Shown one piece after another: positions 18,546-29,548 of a DNA stretch of 64,000 nt. This DNA is from Sediminibacterium sp. (lineage in GTDB: Bacteria > Bacteroidota > Bacteroidia > Chitinophagales > Chitinophagaceae). The DNA lies in contig JANREK010000038.1 in assembly GCA_030726065.1 (NCBI GenBank), forward strand, positions 1 through 64,000, in the 5' to 3' direction. Position 1 is the stretch's first letter. The number at the start of each line of letters is the position of its first letter. The notes under the pieces are model-generated. The model saw only the letters and a list, made by a program, of their open reading frames with translations, was not told where the DNA came from and ran no database searches. Both the position numbers and the translations under genes were made by a program.

Positions 18546-19793
18546 TTATAGCTGCTTTGAGGTAGTCACATCGTGTTTTAACACCCAGTAAGCAATTAAT
18601 GCACTTAATCCCATTAATACAGCCCCGAATACAAAGGCGGCACCCGGAAAATAGATATGCGCTGGGTCGTTTTTAATAGAAAAATAAGAGGTCAACCCAA
18701 TCATCATAGATGGACCAAAAATAGTGGTCAAACTATTTAATCCTGTTAATGATCCTTGCAATTCTCCTTGTTCATTCTTAGGAACATGTGCCGAAATTAG
18801 CGCTTGTAAAGCGGGCCCTGAAATGCCCCCAAAACAATAAGGCACCAAAAACAAAAACATCATCCATCCTTGTGTTGCAAATGCAAACAATGTTAACCCA
18901 ATGGCATGTAATGCAAGTCCAATATAAACACTTTTTTCATTTCCTAATTTTGGATTTACTACTCTAATGAGTAAGCCTTGCACCAAACTAACTAATACCC
19001 CAACTACAGCCAATGATATGCCAATCATTTTAGGTGTCCATCCAAATTTATTGATGTTGGCAAAGCTCCAATTGCTTTGCACAGAATGCGCTGCTAAATA
19101 AATTAAAAGTAATGAGCAAATTAAACCAAGTACTGCTGGATATTTTTTTAGTTTTAATAAGGAGGCAATCGGGTTGGCTCTTTTAATATCAAATGAGCGA
19201 CGGTGTTCCATATCTAAGGATTCAGGTAATACAAAATAGCCATACAAAGCATTCAACAGTGCTAATCCAGCGGCTACCAAAAATGGAATCCTAGTTCCTA
19301 ATTCTCCCAATAAACCTCCCAACATAGGGCCGATGATAAAACCAAGACCAAAAGCAGCACCAATCATTCCAAAATTTTGTGCCCTATTTTTTTCATTACT
19401 TATATCAGCCATATATGCAGTAGCTGTAGTAATACTCGCACCCGTAATTCCTGCGATCATTCTTCCTACAAACAACCAACCAATCGTTGGCGCAAAAGCT
19501 AAAAAAATATAATCTAAACCAAAACCAAGTAAGGAAAAAAGTAAGACCGGTCTACGACCATATCGATCACTCAAGCTTCCCAAAATGGGTGCAAAGACAA
19601 ATTGCGTAAGACCATAGATCAAGGTTAAAAATATGGCAGGCTGTGATATCGCACTAATATTTGTCCGATCCGTTACGTGTAATAATTGTTGCAATAGTTG
19701 AGGTACCACTGGAATAATAATCCCAAAACCCATCACATCAATTAAAATGGTGATGAATATAAAACCAACTGCTGCTTTTTTGGGATTAGCCAT
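18546..19793 (-). CDS. Tet/TCR-family MFS transporter
   Basis: FIFITILIDVMGFGIIIPVVPQLL, FAPILGSLSDRYGRRPVLLFSLLGFGLDY, VGRMIAGITGASITTATAYMADIS. Confidence 0.88.
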   Translation of the reverse strand: MANPKKAAVGFIFITILIDVMGFGIIIPVVPQLLQQLLHVTDRTNISAISQPAIFLTLIYGLTQFVFAPILGSLSDRYGRRPVLLFSLLGFGLDYIFLAFAPTIGWLFVGRMIAGITGASITTATAYMADISNEKNRAQNFGMIGAAFGLGFIIGPMLGGLLGELGTRIPFLVAAGLALLNALYGYFVLPESLDMEHRRSFDIKRANPIASLLKLKKYPAVLGLICSLLLIYLAAHSVQSNWSFANINKFGWTPKMIGISLAVVGVLVSLVQGLLIRVVNPKLGNEKSVYIGLALHAIGLTLFAFATQGWMMFLFLVPYCFGGISGPALQALISAHVPKNEQGELQGSLTGLNSLTTIFGPSMMIGLTSYFSIKNDPAHIYFPGAAFVFGAVLMGLSALIAYWVLKHDVTTSKQL

Positions 19794-19887
19794 AGTACTT
19801 AAAATGAGTTTGTCAAATATACATGTACTAAGGTATATTTCAAAAAGCAGTTAACTAACAGCTAGTAATTCAAACGTCGCAATCCAG

Positions 19888-22491
19888 CTAGGCCTCATTT
19901 CTAAATACCACCACCCCGTCAAAAATATCAATCAAAATCTTTTTGGTTTTATCTATCTCCCCACTTAATATTTTTTTACTAAACTCATTCACCACCATTT
20001 TCTGAATCAATCTTTTTAATGGTCTTGCCCCCAATTGTAAATCAAATCCCTGTTCTGATAAATATTCCACTAAGTAATCCGAAAATTCAACCTGCATTCC
20101 GTTTTCAGCAACCAATGATCTTAAATTGTTTAATTGGATTTTTACAATCGCAGCCATTTGTTTTTGTAATAAAGGAGAAAACATGATTATTTCATCTACC
20201 CTATTTAAAAATTCAGGACGAATGGTTTGTTTTAACAAAGCCATGACTTCCAGTTTGGACTGCGCTATTTTTTCTTCCACATTGGTTTCATTGACATCTT
20301 CAAATGCATCTTGAATTAAATGACTTCCAATATTACTAGTCATAATAATAATGGTATTTTTAAAATTCACCATCCTTCCTTTATTATCCGTTAAATGGCC
20401 ATCATCCAATACTTGTAATAAAATATTCCAAACATCGGGATGCGCTTTTTCAATTTCATCTAATAGCACCACACTATAGGGTTTTCTTCGAACCGATTCG
20501 GTTAATTGACCACCTTCATCATAACCCACATAACCCGGAGGCGCCCCTACCAATCTTGAAACTGCATGCTTTTCCTGATACTCACTCATATCAATACGAG
20601 TCATCATTGCATCATCATCAAATAAATAATTAGCCAATGCTTTTGCCAGCTCTGTTTTACCAACACCAGTGGTTCCTAAAAATATAAACGAACCAATGGG
20701 TTTTTTAGGATCTTGTAAGCCCGCCCTGCTTCTTCTAATTGCATCAGATACCGCGCTTATCGCCTCCTCCTGACCTACAACTCTGTTATGCAACTCTTCC
20801 TCTAAATACAATAATTTTTCTCTATCTGACTGCATCATTTTACTCACTGGGATACCGGTGGCCTTAGCAACATTCTCAGCAATATCTTCCGCATCCACCT
20901 CCTCCTTCATTAAACGCTTGCCGTGTGCACCCATTTCATTCAATTGCTTGGAACATTCCAACAAATTCGTTTCTTGTTCTTTCACTTTTCCATATCTTAT
21001 TTCCGCCACCTTTCCATAATCACCATTTCGTTCAGCAACTTCAGCTTCTTGTTTTAATTTTTCGATATTTGACTTTGTCGCTTGTACTTTATCTACCAAC
21101 TCTTTTTCTTCCGACCACTTTGCTTTTAATGTATCTTGCTGTACCGTTAAATTACTTATTTCAATATTTAAGGCTTTTAGTTGCTCCGGATTATTTTCCC
21201 GTTTAATCGCTTCTCTTTCAATTTCAAGTTGGCGAATTTGACGAATTAAAGTGTCCAACTCCTCAGGCATTGAATTCATTTCCAATCTTAACTTTGCTGC
21301 ACTTTCATCAATTAAATCGATGGCCTTATCCGGTAAAAAACGATCCGTGATATAACGAGTCGATAATTCTACTGCGGCAATAATGGCTTCATCCTTAATT
21401 CGAACGTGATGATGTGTTTCATATCTTTCCTTCAAGCCTCTTAAAATAGAAATCGCATCTTCTTTACTTGGCTCATCAATCATTACTTTTTGAAAACGAC
21501 GCTCCAAAGCTTTGTCTTTTTCAAAAAACTTTTGGTACTCATTTAAAGTGGTCGCACCAATGGCTCTTAATTCCCCTCTTGCCAATGCTGGTTTCAAAAT
21601 ATTCGCGGCATCCATCGCGCCCTCACCACCTCCTGCATCTACCAAGGTATGAATCTCATCTATAAATAAAATAATCCCTCCATCACTATCCGCGACTTCC
21701 TTCACGACCCCTTTTAATCTCTCTTCAAATTCTCCCTTGTATTTAGCACCTGCAATTAATTGCCCCATATCTAAAGCAAAAATTATTTTACTTTTTAAAT
21801 TATCAGGCACGTCGCCATTAACAATACGCATGGCCAATCCTTCCGCAATGGCAGTTTTACCCACCCCAGGTTCACCCACTAAAATGGGATTATTTTTACT
21901 TCTTCTAGAAAGGATATGTAAGGTTCTTCTAATTTCTTCGTCACGACCAATCACTGGATCTAACTTGCCTTTATTTGCTAATTCGTTTAAGTTTTTCGCA
22001 TATTTTGATAAGGCTTGAAATTGTGTTTCCTGCGTTGCAGATTGTACTTTTTCCCCTTTCCTTAATTCTTTAATAGCAGCCACCAATCCTTTTTCTGTAA
22101 GTCCTGCATCTTTTAAAATTTTAGAGGCGGTATCACTCAATTGTAAAATTGCAATTAATAAATGTTCCACCGTGACAAACTCATCACCAAATGTTTTAAG
22201 TGCCCCATTGGCTTTTAATAATACACTATTCAAATCCCTACTTAAACTGGTCGCTGGTTCCCCACTGGCCTGCTTAGGCAAATTGGGCAATGCAGCATCC
22301 ACTTTTTGCATGATCAAGAATGGATTTAAATTATTCTTTTTTAACAAAAATTCTGTTGAGCTATCCTTGTCTAACAAAATAGCTTTTAACAAATGCAGCG
22401 TTTCTATAGCAGCATCCTTATTGTTATAAGCTAATTGCTGCGCCGACTGAATCGCCTCCTGCGCTTTAATGGTATATTGACTTAAATTCAT
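19888..22491 (-). CDS. clpB: ATP-dependent chaperone ClpB
   Basis: Two AAA+ modules (GEPGVGKTAIAEGLA; GTTGVGKTELAKALA), middle coiled-coil, GARPLKRLIQK C-terminus. Confidence 0.97.
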   Translation of the reverse strand: MNLSQYTIKAQEAIQSAQQLAYNNKDAAIETLHLLKAILLDKDSSTEFLLKKNNLNPFLIMQKVDAALPNLPKQASGEPATSLSRDLNSVLLKANGALKTFGDEFVTVEHLLIAILQLSDTASKILKDAGLTEKGLVAAIKELRKGEKVQSATQETQFQALSKYAKNLNELANKGKLDPVIGRDEEIRRTLHILSRRSKNNPILVGEPGVGKTAIAEGLAMRIVNGDVPDNLKSKIIFALDMGQLIAGAKYKGEFEERLKGVVKEVADSDGGIILFIDEIHTLVDAGGGEGAMDAANILKPALARGELRAIGATTLNEYQKFFEKDKALERRFQKVMIDEPSKEDAISILRGLKERYETHHHVRIKDEAIIAAVELSTRYITDRFLPDKAIDLIDESAAKLRLEMNSMPEELDTLIRQIRQLEIEREAIKRENNPEQLKALNIEISNLTVQQDTLKAKWSEEKELVDKVQATKSNIEKLKQEAEVAERNGDYGKVAEIRYGKVKEQETNLLECSKQLNEMGAHGKRLMKEEVDAEDIAENVAKATGIPVSKMMQSDREKLLYLEEELHNRVVGQEEAISAVSDAIRRSRAGLQDPKKPIGSFIFLGTTGVGKTELAKALANYLFDDDAMMTRIDMSEYQEKHAVSRLVGAPPGYVGYDEGGQLTESVRRKPYSVVLLDEIEKAHPDVWNILLQVLDDGHLTDNKGRMVNFKNTIIIMTSNIGSHLIQDAFEDVNETNVEEKIAQSKLEVMALLKQTIRPEFLNRVDEIIMFSPLLQKQMAAIVKIQLNNLRSLVAENGMQVEFSDYLVEYLSEQGFDLQLGARPLKRLIQKMVVNEFSKKILSGEIDKTKKILIDIFDGVVVFRNEA

Positions 22492-22638
22492 AATTATATT
22501 TATTATAACAAAGTAGGTTCAAATGAGCAGCCAAACTATGATATAGGTTATAATGGCATAAATAAGTAGGTAAAACTGAACTAAAGTCAGTTACAACAAG
22601 GATTTTCTGCTAATTTTACATGAAATGAATTTAGAAGA

Positions 22639-23586
22639 TTGAGTCAAGTAGCAAATACAACATTGGTTAAATCATTAGCAAAACAATTTGGTTTTGATTA
22701 TTGTGGCATTGCCACAGCAAAAGAATTAACAGAAGATGCGCGTCGTTTAGAACAATGGTTATCTAATGGATATCATGGCGAGATGCAATACATGGAAAAT
22801 CATTTTGACTTGCGTGTAGATCCAAGAAAATTAGTACCCGGTGCAAAATCGGTCATTACATTTTTAATCAACTATTACCCAGCACAACAGGATCAAATAA
22901 TACAGATTGATTCAAATGCAAAAATTGCAAAATATGCATGGGGGGAAGATTATCATGAGGTAATTCGCGCCAAACTTCAAATGATGCTTGGTGAAATGCA
23001 AAAGGGAATGGGAAAAATCACCGGACGGGGATTTGTGGATTCAGCACCTGTGCTGGAAAGAAGTTGGGCACAGTTATCAGGCGCAGGATGGATTGGAAAA
23101 AATGGAAATTTAATTCGACCTCAAACAGGTTCCTTCTTTTTCCTCGCAACATTAATTGTTGATATTGAATTGGATTATGATACCCCTATCCCTAAAGATT
23201 ATTGTGGCACTTGCACCAAATGTATCGACGCCTGTCCTACGGAGGCTATCTTGCCCAATAAAACCATTCAAGCCAATCACTGTATAAGTTACTATACCAT
23301 TGAATTAAAGCAGTCGGAAATTAATGCCAATAAAAATTATACCGATTGGGCATTTGGCTGTGATATATGCCAAGATGTTTGTCCTTGGAATAGGTTTAGC
23401 AAATCACACAATGAAGCGCAATTCAAACCTTTACATGGCTTATTAAATATGAATCGGGATCAATGGCTTCAAATGGAAGAAACCACTTTTAAGGAGCGAT
23501 TTAAAAAGTCACCCTTACTTAGATCAAAACTAAAAGGACTTAAAAGGAATATTCAATTTTTGATGGATCAGAAAGAAAAAGAATAA
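22639..23586 (+). CDS. queG: Epoxyqueuosine reductase QueG
   Basis: CGIATAKELTEDARRLEQWL, GYHGEMQYME, CGTCTKCIDACPTEAI and CDICQDVCPWNRF 4Fe-4S motifs. Start appears to be TTG; an in-frame TGA lies at 22621. Confidence 0.95.
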   Translation: MSQVANTTLVKSLAKQFGFDYCGIATAKELTEDARRLEQWLSNGYHGEMQYMENHFDLRVDPRKLVPGAKSVITFLINYYPAQQDQIIQIDSNAKIAKYAWGEDYHEVIRAKLQMMLGEMQKGMGKITGRGFVDSAPVLERSWAQLSGAGWIGKNGNLIRPQTGSFFFLATLIVDIELDYDTPIPKDYCGTCTKCIDACPTEAILPNKTIQANHCISYYTIELKQSEINANKNYTDWAFGCDICQDVCPWNRFSKSHNEAQFKPLHGLLNMNRDQWLQMEETTFKERFKKSPLLRSKLKGLKRNIQFLMDQKEKE

Positions 23587-24069
23587 TTAATTATTTATCA
23601 CCCCTTGCAGATTTTGCAATTCCATTTCCATCTTAGTCCCTAATAATTTCTCATTCAATAGGGTTTGAAACTTTTCCCAAGGATACCAACGCACATGTTG
23701 TTCAAATGTCCAATGAATCACATAATTACCTTTTTCTAAAGGGAACCATTCAATTTTAACAAAATATGGCGCTTGCCCTGTCGCTACCCATTGATAATTA
23801 ACAGAAGAATCTGTCTTACTTTCAAAATGAATTATTTGTGTACCAATAAATGCGGTATCATTTTGTAAACGAACTTGATTTTGCTTCCAGTCACTCATCC
23901 ATGCGTTCCATTGATTCAAGTCAGCGGTGTAAAAAGCTATTTTCTCAGACGTTACCTTCACTTCAATTGCCCTAGAAACAATCACTGTACTTGGAAATAG
24001 CAATGAAATTGCGGTCACTAAAACACTCAACAATAAAGCACTAATTACAGCCAATTTTATCAATTTCAT
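23587..24069 (-). CDS. SRPBCC-like protein with N-terminal TM
   Basis: Polyketide cyclase/START-like layout (VIVSRAIEVKVTSEKIAFYTADLNQWNAWMSDWKQ). Confidence 0.65.
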   Translation of the reverse strand: MKLIKLAVISALLLSVLVTAISLLFPSTVIVSRAIEVKVTSEKIAFYTADLNQWNAWMSDWKQNQVRLQNDTAFIGTQIIHFESKTDSSVNYQWVATGQAPYFVKIEWFPLEKGNYVIHWTFEQHVRWYPWEKFQTLLNEKLLGTKMEMELQNLQGVINN

Positions 24070-25173
24070 TTATTCCCATTTAAAAATTTTATACGCCAAT
24101 GCATAAACAATCACAATCCATATTAATAAAATGGAAATGTCGGTCCAACTATCCATTAAACTATTTCCCTCAAATGCAATATTTCTCATCGCATTATTAA
24201 AATGGGTTAGCGGAAGTATATTACAAAAAGGCTGTAACCAGGTTGGAAAATTATCGATTGAAAAAAAGGTACCGGATAATAAAAATTGAGGCAGTGTAAT
24301 TAAATTAGCAAATGGCGGAATGGTACTTTCCGTTTTTGCAACACCACTTACTATAAATCCAAAACCCATAAATAAAAGCAGTGCAATAAAACTAAGTCCC
24401 ATAATACTCGCAAAAGTCACCCATCCATGAACTAGTGTAAACTTAAATGCAAAGTGACCAATGCCGATGATAATAATTGCCGTGATTAATTGAAAAATGA
24501 CCCTACTCAATGCTTCCCCTAAAATAATATATAAGCGACGAATAGGTGTAGCATAAAATCGCTTCAACACCAACTGTTGCCTTAAATTAAAAAACAAAAA
24601 AGCAACACCAAAAACCCCTGCACTTAATAAAGAGAACCCTAATTGTCCGGGCAGTATAAAATCAATGGTACGATAAATACGTCCTGGAACTTTTTTTACA
24701 TTATTATTTACAACCGCAATACTTGGCGCATCCTTAAAGCGTTGCTCATTTATTTTAGAAATGACTGAATTTAAAATAGACTTTACCAATTGAATATTTT
24801 GCGGATTGGCTGCTTCCGAGCTAATTAAATCAATAGTATAAGGTAAATTGAGATTACCGGTAGCTCGAATATGAATCATTGTGGTAATATGTCCTTTGGC
24901 AAGCTCTCCTTGAATTTTAATACTATCCCCGGTTGCAAATTTAAACCCAGGTATACTTTTAATTGCAGTATAAATAGGATTAGCAGTATCACTCCCTTGC
25001 GTTATTGCAACATTTACATTGATATTTCCACCACTACTTAAAAAACCAAAAACAAGTATAAAGATTAACGGAAATGCAATGCTAAAAATAACGGCTGAGG
25101 GACTCCTAAATGTAGCACGTAAACTTGCTTTTGTTATCGCAAGCATTGCTTTAATTTGACTATAATCAGGCAT
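24070..25173 (-). CDS. ABC-2 type transporter permease
   Basis: RATFRSPSAVIFSIAFPLIFILVFGFL ... RQQLVLKRFYATPIRRLYIILGEALSRVIFQLI ... FSIDNFPTWLQPFCNILPLTHFNNAMRNI. Confidence 0.88.
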   Translation of the reverse strand: MPDYSQIKAMLAITKASLRATFRSPSAVIFSIAFPLIFILVFGFLSSGGNINVNVAITQGSDTANPIYTAIKSIPGFKFATGDSIKIQGELAKGHITTMIHIRATGNLNLPYTIDLISSEAANPQNIQLVKSILNSVISKINEQRFKDAPSIAVVNNNVKKVPGRIYRTIDFILPGQLGFSLLSAGVFGVAFLFFNLRQQLVLKRFYATPIRRLYIILGEALSRVIFQLITAIIIIGIGHFAFKFTLVHGWVTFASIMGLSFIALLLFMGFGFIVSGVAKTESTIPPFANLITLPQFLLSGTFFSIDNFPTWLQPFCNILPLTHFNNAMRNIAFEGNSLMDSWTDISILLIWIVIVYALAYKIFKWE

Positions 25174-25176
25174 AAA

Positions 25177-26934
25177 TTAACGTTGAGTAAATTCAAAGAT
25201 AGGTAATCGCGCCTGCGGCTTGCCCATTAACTGTTTCATTGATTTTATTTGTTGCAATAACTCCCATTGTTCTAATCCAAGCTCTTGTTGAATTGCTTTG
25301 GTTTTTACTTCATTTTTGTAGCCTTCAAAAAATTCTTCAATAAAGGACCTACTTTCTGGATATTTTTTAACACTATACCCTTTTAATTTGGCCATTTTAG
25401 CAGCAGATGCCAATGCATCATTTAAAGTTCCAATCTTATCCACCAAACCCACTTTAATTGCATTTGCACCAGTCCAAACGCGCCCTTGCGCTATAGAATC
25501 AATATAATCAACACTTTTTTGCCTGCCAGCAGCTACCCTTGATTTAAATGTATGGTAAACACTATCCACGCCTGCTTGCAAAAACCTTTGTTCCGAAATC
25601 GTTAAGGCTCTTGTGGCAGAAGGCGCATCTGCATATTGCCCTGTTTTAACGCGATCAAAAGTGATACCAACTTTATTTTTTAAAAATTTCTCTGCATTGG
25701 GAATCACTGAAAATACACCAATGGAACCCGTGATGGTATTGGCATCAGCGAAAATAGAATCAGCACCACATGCAATATAATAACCTCCTGAAGCGGCCAC
25801 ATCCCCCATACTGACTACCACTGGTTTTTCTTTTTTAAGTAAATCAATCTCTCTCCAAATAATATCACTCGCTAATGCACTTCCACCTGGCGAATTAACC
25901 CTCAACACCACAGCATCAATGGATTTATCGTTTCTGATTTTTTGAATCAATGCCCTATAATCATCACTTGCAATAGCTTCATTTTGACCCTTCCCCATGA
26001 CCACATCCCCATCTGCATATATCACCGCAATTTTACCACTGCCCGTTCCTCTTAATGCAACTGATTCCGCGTAATTATTAATGGATACAAAAGATATTTT
26101 AGTTTCATCTACGACTTTTAATTTTTTACTAATGATTTTTTTTAATTGGTCATCATATATTAAACCATCCACCAATTTGTATTTTAATGCATCCTGTACA
26201 TTTTGCACTTTCCCTTCATTCGCAAATACTTTGATTGAATCTGCATTTAAATGGCGCATTTCAGCAGCACCTTGAATAAAACTATTATAAATTGAATTTA
26301 ACCAAATCCCAGTTTGTAATTTATTCGCTTCCGACATTTGCGCATATCTAAATGGTTCAGTTGCACTTTTAAACTTACCTGCATAAAATATTTGGGGCTC
26401 AATTTCAAGTTTGTCAATCAAACCTTTAAAAAATATTGTTTCATAATTAAACCCAACCCATTCCATGCCCCCTTGTGGATGTGTATATATTTGATCAGCA
26501 ACATTTGCCATCATATATCCTTTTTGCGAAATTGTTTCCGCATACGCCACAATAAATTTATTTGATTTTTTAAAATCAATCAGCGCTTTTCTAATTTCCT
26601 CCGTAGCTGCATAGCCATTTGGATTTTCTGCACACTTGATATAAATACCCTTAATACTGGAATCTTTTTTTGCATAATTCAACAACCCAATCAATTCTGA
26701 CAAACTTGGTTGCTTGCCATTTTTTTTATTCATCAATTCGCTAAAGGGGTCATTTTTCGATTGTTCTAAAAATGTTTCAGAAGCGTCAATCACTAAAACC
26801 GAGTTTTGCGCTACTGCTACTTTTTCATCTGTTGAAAATGCTGCTGCTATTCCAATCAAAATAAAAAAACCTAGTAAAGAAAAAATAATCAAAGCCAACA
26901 AGGCAGCGAAAAATGTTTTAAAAAAGCTTTTCAT
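25177..26934 (-). CDS. sppA: Signal peptide peptidase SppA (67K type)
   Basis: AVVLRVNSPGGSALASDIIWREI, VVSMGDVAASGGYYIACGADSIFADANTITGSIGVF. Confidence 0.94.
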   Translation of the reverse strand: MKSFFKTFFAALLALIIFSLLGFFILIGIAAAFSTDEKVAVAQNSVLVIDASETFLEQSKNDPFSELMNKKNGKQPSLSELIGLLNYAKKDSSIKGIYIKCAENPNGYAATEEIRKALIDFKKSNKFIVAYAETISQKGYMMANVADQIYTHPQGGMEWVGFNYETIFFKGLIDKLEIEPQIFYAGKFKSATEPFRYAQMSEANKLQTGIWLNSIYNSFIQGAAEMRHLNADSIKVFANEGKVQNVQDALKYKLVDGLIYDDQLKKIISKKLKVVDETKISFVSINNYAESVALRGTGSGKIAVIYADGDVVMGKGQNEAIASDDYRALIQKIRNDKSIDAVVLRVNSPGGSALASDIIWREIDLLKKEKPVVVSMGDVAASGGYYIACGADSIFADANTITGSIGVFSVIPNAEKFLKNKVGITFDRVKTGQYADAPSATRALTISEQRFLQAGVDSVYHTFKSRVAAGRQKSVDYIDSIAQGRVWTGANAIKVGLVDKIGTLNDALASAAKMAKLKGYSVKKYPESRSFIEEFFEGYKNEVKTKAIQQELGLEQWELLQQIKSMKQLMGKPQARLPIFEFTQR

Positions 26935-27038
26935 GAAGTTGCATTATTAAATTAAACCAAAATACCCAAAATAGTCGGAGATAAAGTAGTTTAACGCTGT
27001 AAAATTATGGATATTTGGGCTACTTTTATAATCCTTCT

Positions 27039-27527
27039 ATGAACAATGCATACCTACTGATAGGCGGTAATTTAGGCGACCGATTGGGGAACCTAAAAAA
27101 TGCCACTAAAGAAATTGAATTGCATTGTGGAAAAATACTTTCCAGTTCGGCGATCTATGAAACAGCTGCTTGGGGATTTACCGAACAACTCCCCTTTTTC
27201 AATCAAGCATTACAGGTCGAAACCGCTTTATCCGCATCTGAATTAATGCAACAATTATTGACTATTGAATTATCATTAGGCCGAGAAAGGTTACTTCCCT
27301 TGGGACCAAGATCCATTGACATGGATATCATCTACTTCAACAGCGAAATAATACAATCCGAAATCGTCACCATTCCACACCCTAGGATGGAGCAACGCAA
27401 CTTTGTACTCATTCCTTTAAACGAAATTGCACCCAACTACATTCATCCTATATTAAATTTACCCACAAGCACCCTATTAAAGCAGTGCAAGGATGAATCG
27501 CATGTGTATAAAAAAACGATCGATTAA
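27039..27527 (+). CDS. folK: 2-amino-4-hydroxy-6-hydroxymethyldihydropteridine diphosphokinase
   Basis: AYLLIGGNLGDRLGNL...ETAAWGFTEQLPFFNQALQVET...LGPRSIDMDIIYF...IPHPRMEQRNFVLIPL. Confidence 0.95.
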   Translation: MNNAYLLIGGNLGDRLGNLKNATKEIELHCGKILSSSAIYETAAWGFTEQLPFFNQALQVETALSASELMQQLLTIELSLGRERLLPLGPRSIDMDIIYFNSEIIQSEIVTIPHPRMEQRNFVLIPLNEIAPNYIHPILNLPTSTLLKQCKDESHVYKKTID

Positions 27528-27569
27528 GCATTCTGCTTACTATATTTGAATCGAAGAATTAAGGAAAAT

Positions 27570-28202
27570 ATGAAGCATCATTTTATTGCAGTAGAAGGAA
27601 ATATTGGCGCAGGAAAAACAACATTATCACAATTGTTATCACAACATTATAATTCAAAATTAATGTTGGAAGAATTTGCGGAAAATCCATTTTTGACTAA
27701 ATTTTACGAAAATCCAAAACAATACGCTTTCCCACTTGAATTGTTTTTTTTAGCAGAACGTTTCAAACAACAACAGGACCTAATTAAAACCGCTGATATG
27801 TTTCAATCAGTGACTATTTCAGATTATTTATTTACAAAATGTTTGTTATTTGCAAAAGTAAATTTGCCAGAGGAGGAATACAGATTGTATCAAAAAATGT
27901 ATGATGTTTTCAGCCAACAACTTACGCAGCCAGATGTATTAATTTACTTACATGCTCCTGTAAATAAATTGCAATCCAATATAAAAAAGAGGAATCGCAA
28001 ATTTGAACAATCTATTCCGGATGAATACCTTTTTAAACTACAAGAAACTTATACCAGCTATATAAAACAACATAATATAAAAACGATATTTGTGGACGCA
28101 AGTAACGCTGATTTTTTATACAATGAAGCGCATTTCAAATTGATCACGGATGCACTTGAAAAGGATTTAGAAGAAGGGCAACATTTTATTAACCTACCCT
28201 AA
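27570..28202 (+). CDS. Deoxynucleoside kinase
   Basis: HHFIAVEGNIGAGKTTLSQLL P-loop; ENPFLTKFYENP; ADMFQSVTISDYLFTKCLLFA. Confidence 0.9.
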   Translation: MKHHFIAVEGNIGAGKTTLSQLLSQHYNSKLMLEEFAENPFLTKFYENPKQYAFPLELFFLAERFKQQQDLIKTADMFQSVTISDYLFTKCLLFAKVNLPEEEYRLYQKMYDVFSQQLTQPDVLIYLHAPVNKLQSNIKKRNRKFEQSIPDEYLFKLQETYTSYIKQHNIKTIFVDASNADFLYNEAHFKLITDALEKDLEEGQHFINLP

Positions 28203-29461
28203 TGGAAAACATGCAAAGCCCAGTTAAACAGTTGAAAGATCCTTTGGGTGCTTTGCGCATTTCCGAGTTTAGAAACTTAATGATCGGGCGTTTTTTATTT
28301 ATCATGGGCTTAAGAATGATGGGCACGCTAGTCGGCTGGTGGATTTACGAATTAACCAATGCCCCTTTTGCTATTGGACTCATTGGATTAGCCGAAGTAA
28401 TTCCTGCCGTTTCACTAGCTTTATACGCTGGTCATGTCATTGACAAAAGTGAAAAAAGAAAACTTTTATTAAGGGGCGTTATTTTATATTGGTGCTGTGC
28501 ACTTATTTTACTTTTTTTATCCATGGATATTGGGGCATTAAAATTAACTTCCTTACAAATAGCGATTGGTATCTATTTCATTGTTTTTTGTACGGGCATT
28601 ATTCGCTCTTTTACAGGCCCTAGTTTTGGAACTATTGTTGGTGCGGTGGTACCCAAAAATTTATTACAAAATGCCACTACTTGGAGCCAGGGCATTTGGC
28701 TGAGCGCTTCCGTTTTAGGACACGCAATCGTAGGATTTATCATTGCAGGCTTTGGTCACACTGGTTCTTTAATCGTGGTCGTAAGCTTAGTGGGTATTGG
28801 ATATGGCTTTATTGCCATGATTAAACCAAAGCCGCCACACGCAGACGTAGTGGATCAAAAAACACTGGAAAGTGTGAAGGAAGGCTTACGTTTTGTATTT
28901 AATTCGAAAGAAGTATTTGGGGCTTTATCACTTGATCTATTTGCTGTTTTATTTGGCGGTGCTGTAGCCATGATCCCAGTTTTTGCTAAAGATATTTTAA
29001 AAGTGGGGCCCATTGGCTTTGGTTGGCTCAATGCAGCGTCAGATATAGGCGCAATTATTATCATTTTAATCATCACAATATTCCCTGCAAATCGCGGTCA
29101 AGGAAAAAAATTATTACTCGCCGTTGCAGGGTTTGGTGTATGTATTATTGTGTTTGCATTATCTAAAATATTCTGGCTGTCCTTTATCATGTTATTGTTA
29201 AGTGGCATTTTGGATGGATTCAGCATGATTGTTAGAGGCACTATTGTGCAACTTAAAACACCCGATCATATGCGTGGTAGGGTCATGAGCGTAAATTCCA
29301 TGTTTATTAATAGCAGTAATGAATTAGGGCAATTTGAAAGCGGTGTTGCAGCAAAAGCATTGGGCGTAATCCCTTCCGTGGTATTTGGAGGAGCTATGAC
29401 TTTATTAGTGGTTGGCGTAACCTGGTTTAAAGCGCCTGCTTTAAAGAAAATGGAATACTAA
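28202..29461 (+). CDS. MFS transporter (enterobactin exporter-like)
   Basis: FRNLMIGRFLFIMGLRMMGTLVGWWIYELTNAPFAIGLIGLAEVIPAVSLALYAGHVIDKSEKRKLLL, multiple TMs. Confidence 0.88.
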   Translation: MENMQSPVKQLKDPLGALRISEFRNLMIGRFLFIMGLRMMGTLVGWWIYELTNAPFAIGLIGLAEVIPAVSLALYAGHVIDKSEKRKLLLRGVILYWCCALILLFLSMDIGALKLTSLQIAIGIYFIVFCTGIIRSFTGPSFGTIVGAVVPKNLLQNATTWSQGIWLSASVLGHAIVGFIIAGFGHTGSLIVVVSLVGIGYGFIAMIKPKPPHADVVDQKTLESVKEGLRFVFNSKEVFGALSLDLFAVLFGGAVAMIPVFAKDILKVGPIGFGWLNAASDIGAIIIILIITIFPANRGQGKKLLLAVAGFGVCIIVFALSKIFWLSFIMLLLSGILDGFSMIVRGTIVQLKTPDHMRGRVMSVNSMFINSSNELGQFESGVAAKALGVIPSVVFGGAMTLLVVGVTWFKAPALKKMEY

Positions 29462-29548
29462 AAAAATAGGTAATTTATATTAGGCAATGGCTATTTGAAA
29501 AATGTAACGCTCAGCAGCAAAAATAATTACCCCAATTTATTTTCTTAC

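Noticed and set aside
20126-22429. Several plus-strand ORFs inside clpB (20126-20314, 20925-21206, 21468-21665, 21737-22018, 22172-22429)
   Set aside because: Shadow ORFs antisense to a long, well-conserved chaperone gene; no independent coding evidence.
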